A DNA stretch of 64,000 nt from contig CASIAW010000003.1 of assembly GCA_949372875.1 (NCBI GenBank), positions 1 to 64,000 of the forward strand. Direction: 5' to 3'. The notes under the pieces were generated by a model. It saw only the letters and a program-made list of their open reading frames with translations, was not told the origin of the DNA and did no database searches. Positions 35,063 through 42,397 of this stretch are shown here, piece after piece. This DNA comes from Candidatus Poseidoniaceae archaeon (GTDB taxonomy: Archaea; Thermoplasmatota; Poseidoniia; Poseidoniales; Poseidoniaceae). Every line of letters starts with the position of its first letter. Position 1 is the stretch's first letter. Made by a program: the position numbers and the translations under genes.

Positions 35063-35362
35063 ATGGCGGCTATCTGTAACACTTGTGGACTCCCAAACGA
35101 ACTCTGCATTTGCCAAGAAATAGCCAAAGAACAACAAAAAGCCATCATATCAACCGACCGAAGACGCTATGGAAAAATCGTAACAAAAGTGGAAGGTATC
35201 GAAGACTCAGCTATTGACATTAATCAACTCGCAAAATTACTCAAAAACAAATGTGCAGCAGGCGGAACAGTAAAAGGACGAACAATAGAACTTCAAGGCG
35301 ATCACAAAAAGAAAGCAGCAGGCGTACTCAAGAATAACGGATTTAATGTGGAGGTGCGATGA
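35063..35362 (+). CDS. Translation initiation factor aIF1 (SUI1 family)
   Basis: 99 residues. It begins with the archaeal cysteine knuckle CNTCGLPNELCIC and continues with KIVTKVEGI, AKLLKNKCAAGGTVKGRTIELQGDH and AAGVLKNNGFNVEV, the SUI1 fold. It monitors start-codon selection on the small subunit. The position between uL29 and the RNase P protein is the common archaeal order. GGAGAAGAAAACA precedes the ATG. Confidence 0.95.
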   Translation: MAAICNTCGLPNELCICQEIAKEQQKAIISTDRRRYGKIVTKVEGIEDSAIDINQLAKLLKNKCAAGGTVKGRTIELQGDHKKKAAGVLKNNGFNVEVR

Positions 35363-35363
35363 T

Positions 35364-35621
35364 ATGGAAATCTACAATACAACATGGATTGGAACGACAT
35401 TGAACGTCGTTGAATCCACAGACCCGACTCTTGTTGGTCGCTCCGGAATCGTTCTTGACGAAACCAAAAACACCCTGGTTCTTATCGAAGGTGACGCTGA
35501 AGTCACTCTTGGCAAGGCCGCAATCACATTCACTATTGACAACAGCGATGTTGTCATTCGAGGCGCCCTCGTGGGTCAGCGCCCAGAAGATAGGACCCAA
35601 CGAAAATACAGGAAGGCCTGA
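35364..35621 (+). CDS. rnp1: RNase P protein component 1 (Rpp29/Pop4 family)
   Basis: 85 residues with an Sm-like barrel pattern: WIGTTLNVVESTDPTLVGRSGIVLDETKNTLVLIEGD and the Lys/Arg-rich C-terminus RPEDRTQRKYRKA. Subunit of archaeal RNase P, which trims tRNA 5' ends. I chose the ATG at 35364; GTGGAGGTGCGATGAT precedes it and overlaps the aIF1 stop region. The position in the ribosomal operon is conserved in archaea. Confidence 0.92.
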   Translation: MEIYNTTWIGTTLNVVESTDPTLVGRSGIVLDETKNTLVLIEGDAEVTLGKAAITFTIDNSDVVIRGALVGQRPEDRTQRKYRKA

Positions 35622-35625
35622 TACC

Positions 35626-35961
35626 ATGCGAGATATTGGAATTGATGTAAAAAACCCCGCCGGTGAGTGGGATGGAGACGAAAACTGCCCGTTTTATGGG
35701 TCCCTTCGCTTGCGCGGTCAAGTGCTTGAAGGAACCGTATCGAACGTTGGTATGCAGAAAACGATTACCATCAAGCGTCACAATGTTCGTTATATGGACA
35801 AGTATGAACGATACGAAAAGCGAACAAGTGCTGTTTCCGCACACTTGCCAACATGTATCGGCGAAGTCAGCGTCGGCGATTCAGTCAAAATCATGGAATG
35901 CCGTCCTCTTTCGAAGACGATTTCTTTCTGTGTCATTGAAAACTCTGGAGGTGAGGCTTAA
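35626..35961 (+). CDS. rps17: Ribosomal protein uS17
   Basis: 111 residues, archaeal S17 length. LRLRGQVLEGTVSNVGMQKTITIKR and CRPLSKTISFCVIE are family signatures of the OB fold. The ATG at 35626 is preceded by GGAAGGCCTGATACC; an upstream in-frame start would overlap rnp1. Confidence 0.95.
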   Translation: MRDIGIDVKNPAGEWDGDENCPFYGSLRLRGQVLEGTVSNVGMQKTITIKRHNVRYMDKYERYEKRTSAVSAHLPTCIGEVSVGDSVKIMECRPLSKTISFCVIENSGGEA

Positions 35962-36359
35962 TGCGTGGAATTGCAGGTAAGCAAACCCGTGGTCTACCTA
36001 CCGCAGCACGTCTTCACGTCGCTGATAATACCGGTGCTAAGGTTGTTCAAATTATCAACATTCTCCGACTTGGAAACACCATCCGCCGATACCCGGCTGG
36101 TGGCGTTGGCGATCTTGCCAAGGTTTCTGTCAAGAAGGGAACACCTGAAACACGCCGACAAATGTTCGATGCTGTCATTATTCGTCAGCGCCGCCCATTC
36201 CGCCGTGTCGATGGAACCTGGGTTCAATTCGAAGACAATGCTTGTGTCATCACCAATGAAAAAGGTGACGTCCAAGGGTCGGACATCAAGGGACCAGTTT
36301 CCCGTGAGGCAGCAGAACGCTGGCCTCGTATTGCGGCAAACGCAAAGCAAATTATTTGA
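35961..36359 (+). CDS. rpl14: Ribosomal protein uL14
   Basis: 132 residues, overlapping the uS17 stop by one base (TAATG). LHVADNTGAKVVQIINIL and the GVGDLAKVSVKKGTPETR block with AVIIRQRRPFRR and FEDNACVI are textbook uL14. Preceded by GGAGGTGAGGCTT. Confidence 0.97.
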   Translation: MRGIAGKQTRGLPTAARLHVADNTGAKVVQIINILRLGNTIRRYPAGGVGDLAKVSVKKGTPETRRQMFDAVIIRQRRPFRRVDGTWVQFEDNACVITNEKGDVQGSDIKGPVSREAAERWPRIAANAKQII

Positions 36360-36368
36360 GGTGAGATT

Positions 36369-36776
36369 ATGGTAAAAAGTATGAAACCAAACAAACAACG
36401 CAAGGCACACTTCAACGCTCCTCTTCACGAGAAGCGTCAGCGTATCTCTGCTCGTCTACAACTTGACAAACCCGATGCACGATTCGATGCTGTTCGCACC
36501 GTTACCGTTCGTGTCGGAGATACTGTGCGTGTAACCCGTGGCGATCTCGCTAACGGCGGAAAGCGACACGGTGGAAAGCGCGGAACAGACCCTTTGACGG
36601 GTCCTGTCATCCGAATAGATTCAGAAAAGGGTCGCCTTTACATTGAAGGTGCCAAGGCCAGCAAGGCCGATAACAAAGAAGAGGCGGTCCCGGTCCACTC
36701 TTCCAATGTCGTTGTCGTCAAACTTGACGAAACAGACAAGTTGCGTGTTCAGCAACTTACCGGTAACAGGAGTTGA
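36369..36776 (+). CDS. rpl24: Ribosomal protein uL24
   Basis: 135 residues, archaeal/eukaryotic L24 (L26-type) with the N-terminal KQRKAHFNAPLHEKR and the KOW motif VRVGDTVRVTRGD. Ser/Val-rich end. GAGGTGAGATT precedes the ATG, fused to the uL14 stop. Confidence 0.96.
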   Translation: MVKSMKPNKQRKAHFNAPLHEKRQRISARLQLDKPDARFDAVRTVTVRVGDTVRVTRGDLANGGKRHGGKRGTDPLTGPVIRIDSEKGRLYIEGAKASKADNKEEAVPVHSSNVVVVKLDETDKLRVQQLTGNRS

Positions 36777-36781
36777 AAAAG

Positions 36782-37483
36782 ATGGGAAGCAGTAACCACT
36801 TGAAGCGATTGGCCATGCCCCGTAGCTGGCCTCTTCCACGTAAGACCAGTATTTGGGTAACACGCCCAACTCCTGGTGCACATTCACTTGAATTGTGCAT
36901 GCCGATTAGTTTAGTCATTCGAGATGTTCTCGGATACGCTCGCTCCACTCGTGAAGTTCGACACATCTTGCACAATGGTCACGCTCTTATCGACGGCCGA
37001 GTTTGTAAAGATGTTCGCCGCGGTGTTGGCCTCATGGATGTCCTCACTCTTGGTGAAGACAACTTCCGATGTGTCCTTGACCACAATGGCCGACTTCGTT
37101 ACCGACCTATTTCTGCTGATGAAGCAGGATGGAAGGTTTGCCGTATTGAAGGAAAGTCAACCATCAAGGGGAACAAAACTCAATTGAACCTTCACGATGG
37201 ACGTAACCTCATCGTTGATGATGCTTCAGAATACTCGACTGGTAGTTCGCTCAAACTTGCTTTGCCAAGTCAAGAGATTATCGAACACATCAAGTTCGTT
37301 GAAGGCGTTCGCTGCTACCTTATCGGTGGTGCTCACGTTGGCGGATTTGCAAACATGAAGGCATACGATGTTAAGCGCTCAAGCATGCCGAATGAAGTTG
37401 AATTTGACGACTTCGGAACTATTGCTTCAAATGTGTTCACCGTTGGTGACGCTCCTCTCCCACACACTGAGGTGGTTGAATGA
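36782..37483 (+). CDS. rps4e: Ribosomal protein eS4
   Basis: 233 residues. HLKRLAMPRSWPLPRKTSIWVTRPTPGAH at the start, an S4 RNA-binding region (REVRHILHNGHALIDGRVCKD), and the KOW-like C-terminal VRCYLIGGAHVG region identify the archaeal/eukaryotic S4e. ATG at 36782 preferred over an overlapping TTG at 36773; GGAGTTGAAAAAG precedes it. Confidence 0.96.
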   Translation: MGSSNHLKRLAMPRSWPLPRKTSIWVTRPTPGAHSLELCMPISLVIRDVLGYARSTREVRHILHNGHALIDGRVCKDVRRGVGLMDVLTLGEDNFRCVLDHNGRLRYRPISADEAGWKVCRIEGKSTIKGNKTQLNLHDGRNLIVDDASEYSTGSSLKLALPSQEIIEHIKFVEGVRCYLIGGAHVGGFANMKAYDVKRSSMPNEVEFDDFGTIASNVFTVGDAPLPHTEVVE

Positions 37484-38007
37484 GTGACGCAGTAAATGCA
37501 ATGACCAAGCCTCGTATCACGAAAGTGAGCGTTAACATTGGTGTTGGAGAAGGTGGAGAACGCCTGGTCAACGCCGAGAACGTTCTCGAACTTGTGACTG
37601 GTGTTAAGCCACAACGCACACTTGGCCGCATTCAAAACCGTGACTTGAAGGTCCGTGAAGGCGCACCAATTGGTTGTAAGGCAACCATGAGGAACAAGGA
37701 AGCCATCACCAAATTCTTGACCGATGCTTTTTGGGTTCGAGAAAACATGATTCCATCATGGAACTTCGATCGTGAAGGTAACCTTTCTTTCGGTATTCGT
37801 GACTACACAGATTTCCCGGGCCAGAAGTATGACCCAGATATTGGAATTTATGGAATGGACATTACCGTTGTTCTTGAACGACCTGGCCACCGTGTCAGCC
37901 GTCGTCGCCGAGCAAAGGCGAAGGTCGGAATGGGTCATCGCTTAGACGCAGACGAATCACGTGCCTGGTTTACAGAAACCTTTGGCATCACTATCATGGA
38001 GGAATGA
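37480..38007 (+). CDS. rpl5: Ribosomal protein uL5
   Basis: 175 residues. The N-terminal [20 protein letters not shown] and C-terminal [24 protein letters not shown] are archaeal uL5. It overlaps the eS4 stop by four bases (ATGA) and has GAGGTGGTTGA upstream. Confidence 0.96.
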   Translation: MSDAVNAMTKPRITKVSVNIGVGEGGERLVNAENVLELVTGVKPQRTLGRIQNRDLKVREGAPIGCKATMRNKEAITKFLTDAFWVRENMIPSWNFDREGNLSFGIRDYTDFPGQKYDPDIGIYGMDITVVLERPGHRVSRRRRAKAKVGMGHRLDADESRAWFTETFGITIMEE

Positions 38008-38009
38008 AT

Positions 38010-38162
38010 ATGGCAAGAGATCACGGAGAAAGAATTGGACGAACCATTGGTTGCCGACGCTGTGGACGACGCCGGGGAATGATACGCCGTCACGGGCTAC
38101 GCCTGTGCCGACAGTGTTTCCGAGATGTCGCTCCAGAAATTGGCTTTAAGAAAATGAATTAA
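38010..38162 (+). CDS. rps14: Ribosomal protein uS14, zinc-binding
   Basis: 50 residues from MARDHGER, too short for most gene-length cutoffs. Two CxxC pairs (C15/C18 and C33/C36, in TIGCRRCG and LCRQCFR) form the zinc knuckle of archaeal uS14. GGAGGAATGAAT precedes the ATG, just after the uL5 stop. Confidence 0.95.
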   Translation: MARDHGERIGRTIGCRRCGRRRGMIRRHGLRLCRQCFRDVAPEIGFKKMN

Positions 38163-38175
38163 GGAGGAGAAAGAT

Positions 38176-38565
38176 ATGCAATTTGATCCACTCAACGACG
38201 CACTCATCAAGATGTACAATGCAGAGCAAGCAGGTAAGTTCAATGTTGAACTTGCACCAGCTTCAAAACTGCTTGGTAATGTTCTTGAAATTATGCAAAA
38301 ATCAGGCTATGTTGGCTCCATTGACCGAACAGAAAACGGTCGTGGCGGCACTTACTTAGTCGAATTACGCGGCGCAATCAACCGTTGTGGCACCGTTAAG
38401 CCACGACACAGCATTCGCCGACAAGAATACGACCAATGGGAGACACGCTACTTGCCTGCTCAAGACTTTGGTCTTCTCATTCTAACAACGAACTCCGGTA
38501 TCATGCATCACTATGATGCAAAAGATGCCCGCATAGGTGGTAAGCTACTCGCTTACGTATATTGA
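38176..38565 (+). CDS. rps8: Ribosomal protein uS8
   Basis: 129 residues, DPLNDALIKMYNAEQAGK at the start and TTNSGIMHHYDAKDARIGGKLLAYVY at the end, the archaeal S8 pattern. AAGGAGGAGAAAGAT precedes the ATG. The stop forms TGAGGTGA for uL6. Confidence 0.96.
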   Translation: MQFDPLNDALIKMYNAEQAGKFNVELAPASKLLGNVLEIMQKSGYVGSIDRTENGRGGTYLVELRGAINRCGTVKPRHSIRRQEYDQWETRYLPAQDFGLLILTTNSGIMHHYDAKDARIGGKLLAYVY

Positions 38566-38575
38566 GGTGAATAAT

Positions 38576-39118
38576 ATGGTAAAACTCGACAGAATCGAAC
38601 ACATCGTAACCATCCCTGAAGGCGTTAATGCCTCAATCAGCGAAGATGGCGTCGTCACTATCCAAGGTCCGAAAGGCTCCTTGTCACGAGAATTCGTTAG
38701 CACCTTTATCGATCTAATGCAAGATGGCAGTGGAGTGATTATTCGTGTTGACATGCCTCGCCGCAAGCAACGTGCTCTTGCGGGAACATGGAATGCTCAC
38801 TTGAACAACATGGTCAAGGGAGTTACAGACGGTTTCACTTACCATTTGAAAGCCTTCTATTCTCACTTCCCTATGACTATGGCTGTCAAAGGCAACATCT
38901 TTGTGGTCAACAACTACTTTGGCGAAAAAGTCCCTCGAAATGCGGACATTCTTTCCGGTGTTGTTGTCAAAGTCAACAACAAGGTAGAAGTTGTGGTTTC
39001 CGGTATCGACAAGGAACTTGTCGGCCAAACCGCCGCAAACATCGAAAAGTGCGCTACGGTCAAAAACCGAGATCGCCGTGTATTCCAAGATGGAATATAC
39101 CTCATCAACAAGGAGTGA
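38576..39118 (+). CDS. rpl6: Ribosomal protein uL6
   Basis: 180 residues. IPEGVNASISEDGVVTIQGPKGSLSREF and the second-domain VVSGIDKELVGQTAANIEKCATVKNRDRRVFQDGIYLINKE are uL6 signatures. Chosen ATG 38576 follows GAGGTGAATAAT. Confidence 0.97.
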   Translation: MVKLDRIEHIVTIPEGVNASISEDGVVTIQGPKGSLSREFVSTFIDLMQDGSGVIIRVDMPRRKQRALAGTWNAHLNNMVKGVTDGFTYHLKAFYSHFPMTMAVKGNIFVVNNYFGEKVPRNADILSGVVVKVNNKVEVVVSGIDKELVGQTAANIEKCATVKNRDRRVFQDGIYLINKE

Positions 39119-39123
39119 TATGA

Positions 39124-39738
39124 ATGGCAGAAGATTATGATACAATGACTGTTGCAGAACTCAAGGAACTTCTCAAGGAAGCGGGCTTGCCTGTTTCTGG
39201 TAAGAAAGCAGACCTCATCGCACGCTTGGCTGAAACCAGTGCTGCAGAAGAAGCCGCTTCTTCCGATTCCGAAGAAGATTGGGACGATGATGGAGATTGG
39301 GACGAAGAGGCTGTTGAAGGCCACGTCGCAAAACAAAAGCCGGTTCTCGACGAAGAGACAAAGGCTGCACTCGCACTTCGCTCTGAACAAAAGAAGAAGA
39401 CACCTTCATTCCGCCGAACTGAATGGTTCCGTTACAAGCGTCTTTCACGCTCTGGATGGAGAGCCCCTCACGGAATGGACAGCAAACAACGAAGAAATTA
39501 TCGATACCGCAGTTCCCTAGTTCGTGTTGGTCACGGCAAGGTTTCAGCAGCACGAGGACTTCACTCGTCTGGATTCCGTGAAATCATGGTTCAAAACACC
39601 ACTGATTTGGAAATCATAGATCCTGAAACCGAAGCAGCTCGCGTCGGTCGCAGTGTTGGTGGTCGAAAGAGAGAACAAATTTATTCACGTGCCGATGAAC
39701 TCGGTATTCGTGTCCTTAACCGAAGGAGGGATATTTGA
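39124..39738 (+). CDS. rpl32e: Ribosomal protein eL32 with N-terminal SAP-like domain
   Basis: 204 residues. The C-terminal about 125 residues are eL32 (PSFRRTEWFRYKRLSRSGWRAPHGMDSKQRR and DELGIRVLNRR). Ahead of them lies a SAP-type helix-extended loop-helix (residues about 8-40: MTVAELKELLKEAGLPVSGKKADLIARLAE), then a strongly acidic linker (SDSEEDWDDDGDWDEEA). SAP domains usually bind nucleic acid. The extension is in frame with no separate start, so it is a real fusion. Archaeal eL32 proteins often carry N-terminal extensions; the SAP identity is by pattern. Confidence 0.92.
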   Translation: MAEDYDTMTVAELKELLKEAGLPVSGKKADLIARLAETSAAEEAASSDSEEDWDDDGDWDEEAVEGHVAKQKPVLDEETKAALALRSEQKKKTPSFRRTEWFRYKRLSRSGWRAPHGMDSKQRRNYRYRSSLVRVGHGKVSAARGLHSSGFREIMVQNTTDLEIIDPETEAARVGRSVGGRKREQIYSRADELGIRVLNRRRDI

Positions 39739-40199
39739 TGCAAATTACCAACCAAAAGCGTCTTGCTGCTAAGTTACTCAAGTGCGGTGTTCACCGTGTC
39801 TGGATTAATCCAGCATATTTGGACCAAGTCTCTTCAGCTGTTCAAACAGATGATATTCGTGAATTCATCGAAGAAGGCTGGATTAAAGCAAAGCCAATCA
39901 AGGGAACCTCCCGTGTCCGTGCTCGTGCTCGTATCGAACAAAAGCGTAAGGGACGACGTAAGGGTCAAGGTAAGCGTGCTGGTACTGCCAATGCACGTAA
40001 TCCTCGAAAGCACCGTTGGATGCGAACCATTCGCTCTCAACGACGTGTTCTCAAAGAAATGCGAGAAGACGAGACAATCAAACCATCTCAATACCGCCGA
40101 TACTATCTCAAAGCCAAGGGTGGATCTTACCGTTCCATCGCTCACATGCGCTCTCAGATGACCATTGAAGGTGTTGAATTCAAAGGAGGTGAACAGTGA
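39738..40199 (+). CDS. rpl19e: Ribosomal protein eL19
   Basis: 153 residues. NQKRLAAKLLKCGVHRVWINP and the long basic stretch ending KHRWMRTIRSQRRVLKEMRE are archaeal L19e. It starts on the ATG overlapping the eL32 stop by one base, preceded by GGAGGGATATT. Confidence 0.96.
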   Translation: MQITNQKRLAAKLLKCGVHRVWINPAYLDQVSSAVQTDDIREFIEEGWIKAKPIKGTSRVRARARIEQKRKGRRKGQGKRAGTANARNPRKHRWMRTIRSQRRVLKEMREDETIKPSQYRRYYLKAKGGSYRSIAHMRSQMTIEGVEFKGGEQ

Positions 40200-40708
40200 T
40201 GCGAGGAACTCGCCGTCGCTCAGTTTTCCGTCGTCGTAAGGCTGGTCTAACCGACTACCGTCGCCGATTGAAACTCCTTCGTGGACGCAAGCCTCGTGCT
40301 GTAGTCCGTGTCTCGAACACTCGTACGACCTGTCAACTTGTGACTTGGGCTGCTTCTGGCGACCTTGTGACAATCTCCGTTACAGGTTCTGACCTTTCCA
40401 AGAAATACGGCTGGCCTCAAGATTTCTCTAAGAAATCTGTTCCAGCATCCTACTTGGTTGGCTTTGCAATGGGTAAGGCTGCTATGGCACAAGGTGCTGA
40501 AGAAGCAGTTCTTGACATTGGATTGGCTGCAAACACTCCAGGTAACCGTGTCTTCTCTGCCCTCAAGGGTATGGTCGATGCAGGACTTGAGATTCCTCAC
40601 GGCGAAAACGTCTTGCCTGATGAAGACCGAATCAACGGTTCTCACATCAGTGACGATGTCGCAGCCGCAGTTGAATCAACTAAAACCAAGATCGAGGGGG
40701 CATACTGA
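40199..40708 (+). CDS. rpl18: Ribosomal protein uL18
   Basis: 169 residues, binds 5S rRNA. RRRKAGLTDYRRRLKLLRGRKPRAVVRVSNT and the AVLDIGLAANTPGNRVFSALKGMVDAGLEIPHGE region are archaeal uL18. It overlaps the eL19 stop by one base and is preceded by GGAGGTGAACAGT. Confidence 0.96.
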   Translation: MRGTRRRSVFRRRKAGLTDYRRRLKLLRGRKPRAVVRVSNTRTTCQLVTWAASGDLVTISVTGSDLSKKYGWPQDFSKKSVPASYLVGFAMGKAAMAQGAEEAVLDIGLAANTPGNRVFSALKGMVDAGLEIPHGENVLPDEDRINGSHISDDVAAAVESTKTKIEGAY

Positions 40709-41475
40709 TGACAGAAGAAGAAATCGTACAAATGGCACCAGGGCTTATGCAAGCTCTTGCACCTGAAGAAGTTGAAGAGTCTCCAAGCGGTCGTCCACGA
40801 CGCCGTAAGCAAGACGACCCAATGTCTGGTCTGCGAAAGTGGGTTCCAAAGACGCGATTGGGTCAAATGGTTATGGCTGGTAAAGTTTTGACCTATGAAC
40901 AAGCATTGGCAACAGGACTTCCTATCCGGGAAGTCGAAATTATCGACGCATTGATTCCAAATCTCGAAGACGACGTTATCAAGGTGAACATGGTTCAACG
41001 AATGACTGACAGTGGACGACGTGTTCGCTTCAACGTCATGGCCTGTGTTGGAAACCGAGATGGCTATGTTGGTCTAGGAATGGCTAAGGCAAAAGAAGTA
41101 GCAGCTGCAATCCGTAAGGCAATCATCGCTGCCAAACTCAACCTTATTGCAGTTCAACGTGGAAACGGTTCTTGGGAATCATCCGCAGGACCTGGAACTT
41201 CTATTCCATTCAAGACCCATGGCCGTGCTGCTTCAACACGAGTTACATTGATGCCTGCTGCTAAGGGTAAGGGCTTGGTTATCGGAGAAACCGGTAAGCG
41301 TGTTCTGGATCTTGCAGGAGTTTCTGACGTTCTTTCACGAACGAAAGGTCAGACACGAACCACAATCAACTATGCTGGTGCAACATTCAACGCTCTTCAA
41401 AACATGAATACAACCCGTATTTCAGAAGAATCGAAAGAGCGATTGTTTATCCATAAAGGGAGGCTACTTGAATGA
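40708..41475 (+). CDS. rps5: Ribosomal protein uS5
   Basis: 255 residues. The dsRNA-binding-like motif VMACVGNRDGYVGLGMAKAKEV and the C-terminal GRAASTRVTLMPAAKGKGLV block are archaeal uS5. It overlaps the uL18 stop (CTGATGA) and is preceded by GAGGGGGCATACTG. Confidence 0.97.
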   Translation: MTEEEIVQMAPGLMQALAPEEVEESPSGRPRRRKQDDPMSGLRKWVPKTRLGQMVMAGKVLTYEQALATGLPIREVEIIDALIPNLEDDVIKVNMVQRMTDSGRRVRFNVMACVGNRDGYVGLGMAKAKEVAAAIRKAIIAAKLNLIAVQRGNGSWESSAGPGTSIPFKTHGRAASTRVTLMPAAKGKGLVIGETGKRVLDLAGVSDVLSRTKGQTRTTINYAGATFNALQNMNTTRISEESKERLFIHKGRLLE

Positions 41476-41942
41476 GTTGGATTGTCGTACGAGCACGAAG
41501 TAACGTTGGTGTAGAACGCCGTATCAAAGATACGATGTTGCACATGAACTTGACAAAAGTAAACCACGCAGTTATCATTCCAGAGAATGAGCAATACCGT
41601 GGAATGCTTCAGAAGGCGAAGGATTACATCACTTGGGGAGAAGCAACTCCAGAACTTGTTGAAATGATGCTCGCTGGCCGTGGCCGCATGGTTGGAGACT
41701 CACCATTGACAGATGCGCTTGTCGCTGAACACACTGACTATGAGGACATTAGTGCATTCGCTAAGGCGATTGCATCTGACGAAACAACGGTCAAAGCAAT
41801 CCCTGACTTGAAGCGAGTCTTCCGACTACACCCACCTCGAGGCCCTAAGGGCTGGGGTGGAATTAAGCGTTCCTTCGTCGTAGGAGGAGCACTCGGGTCC
41901 CGAGGAAATGAAATTGGTGCGCTCGTCGAGCGTATGATTTGA
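41472..41942 (+). CDS. rpl30: Ribosomal protein uL30
   Basis: 156 residues, archaeal long-form uL30. WIVVRARSNVGVERRIKDTMLHMNLTKVNHAVI at the start and VFRLHPPRGPKGWGGIKRSFV at the end identify it. Four-base overlap with the uS5 stop. Confidence 0.96.
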   Translation: MSWIVVRARSNVGVERRIKDTMLHMNLTKVNHAVIIPENEQYRGMLQKAKDYITWGEATPELVEMMLAGRGRMVGDSPLTDALVAEHTDYEDISAFAKAIASDETTVKAIPDLKRVFRLHPPRGPKGWGGIKRSFVVGGALGSRGNEIGALVERMI

Positions 41943-41952
41943 GGTGATTATT

Positions 41953-42369
41953 ATGGGTACAAAAGCAAATAAACATCGTGGAAGAAACCGATACCATGGA
42001 CGTGGCAAGAAAGCTGGCCGTGGTGCTGGTAAGCGTGGTGGACGTGGTAATGCTGGAATTAACAAGCACCGTGTCATGACTCGAATCAAGTATATGCCAA
42101 ACCATTGGGGTATGCATGGTTTCAACCGTCATCCAACACTTCGCACAGTTTACGTCACCGTCAACGTCAGTCAACTTGAAGACATGGCAAAAGGCGAGGA
42201 CACAATCAACTTGACCGAAATGGGAATCGACAAGATTCTCGGCAGTGGTCGAATTAATTCTGCTCTCAAAGTAATTGTTCAAGAAGCAAGTGCCCGAGCA
42301 GTTGAAAAAATTGAAGCCGCAGGTGGAAGCATCGAAGGCGGCGACGATGACGAATGGGAAGACGAGTGA
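41953..42369 (+). CDS. rpl15: Ribosomal protein uL15
   Basis: 138 residues. The basic glycine-rich start (NKHRGRNRYHGRGKKAGRGAGKRGGRG) and GFNRHP are archaeal uL15; the C-terminus is acidic (GGDDDEWEDE). ATG 41953 follows GAGGTGATTATT fused to the uL30 stop. Confidence 0.96.
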   Translation: MGTKANKHRGRNRYHGRGKKAGRGAGKRGGRGNAGINKHRVMTRIKYMPNHWGMHGFNRHPTLRTVYVTVNVSQLEDMAKGEDTINLTEMGIDKILGSGRINSALKVIVQEASARAVEKIEAAGGSIEGGDDDEWEDE

Positions 42370-42397
42370 TTCCCAAACTGATTAAGGAGGAATAACG

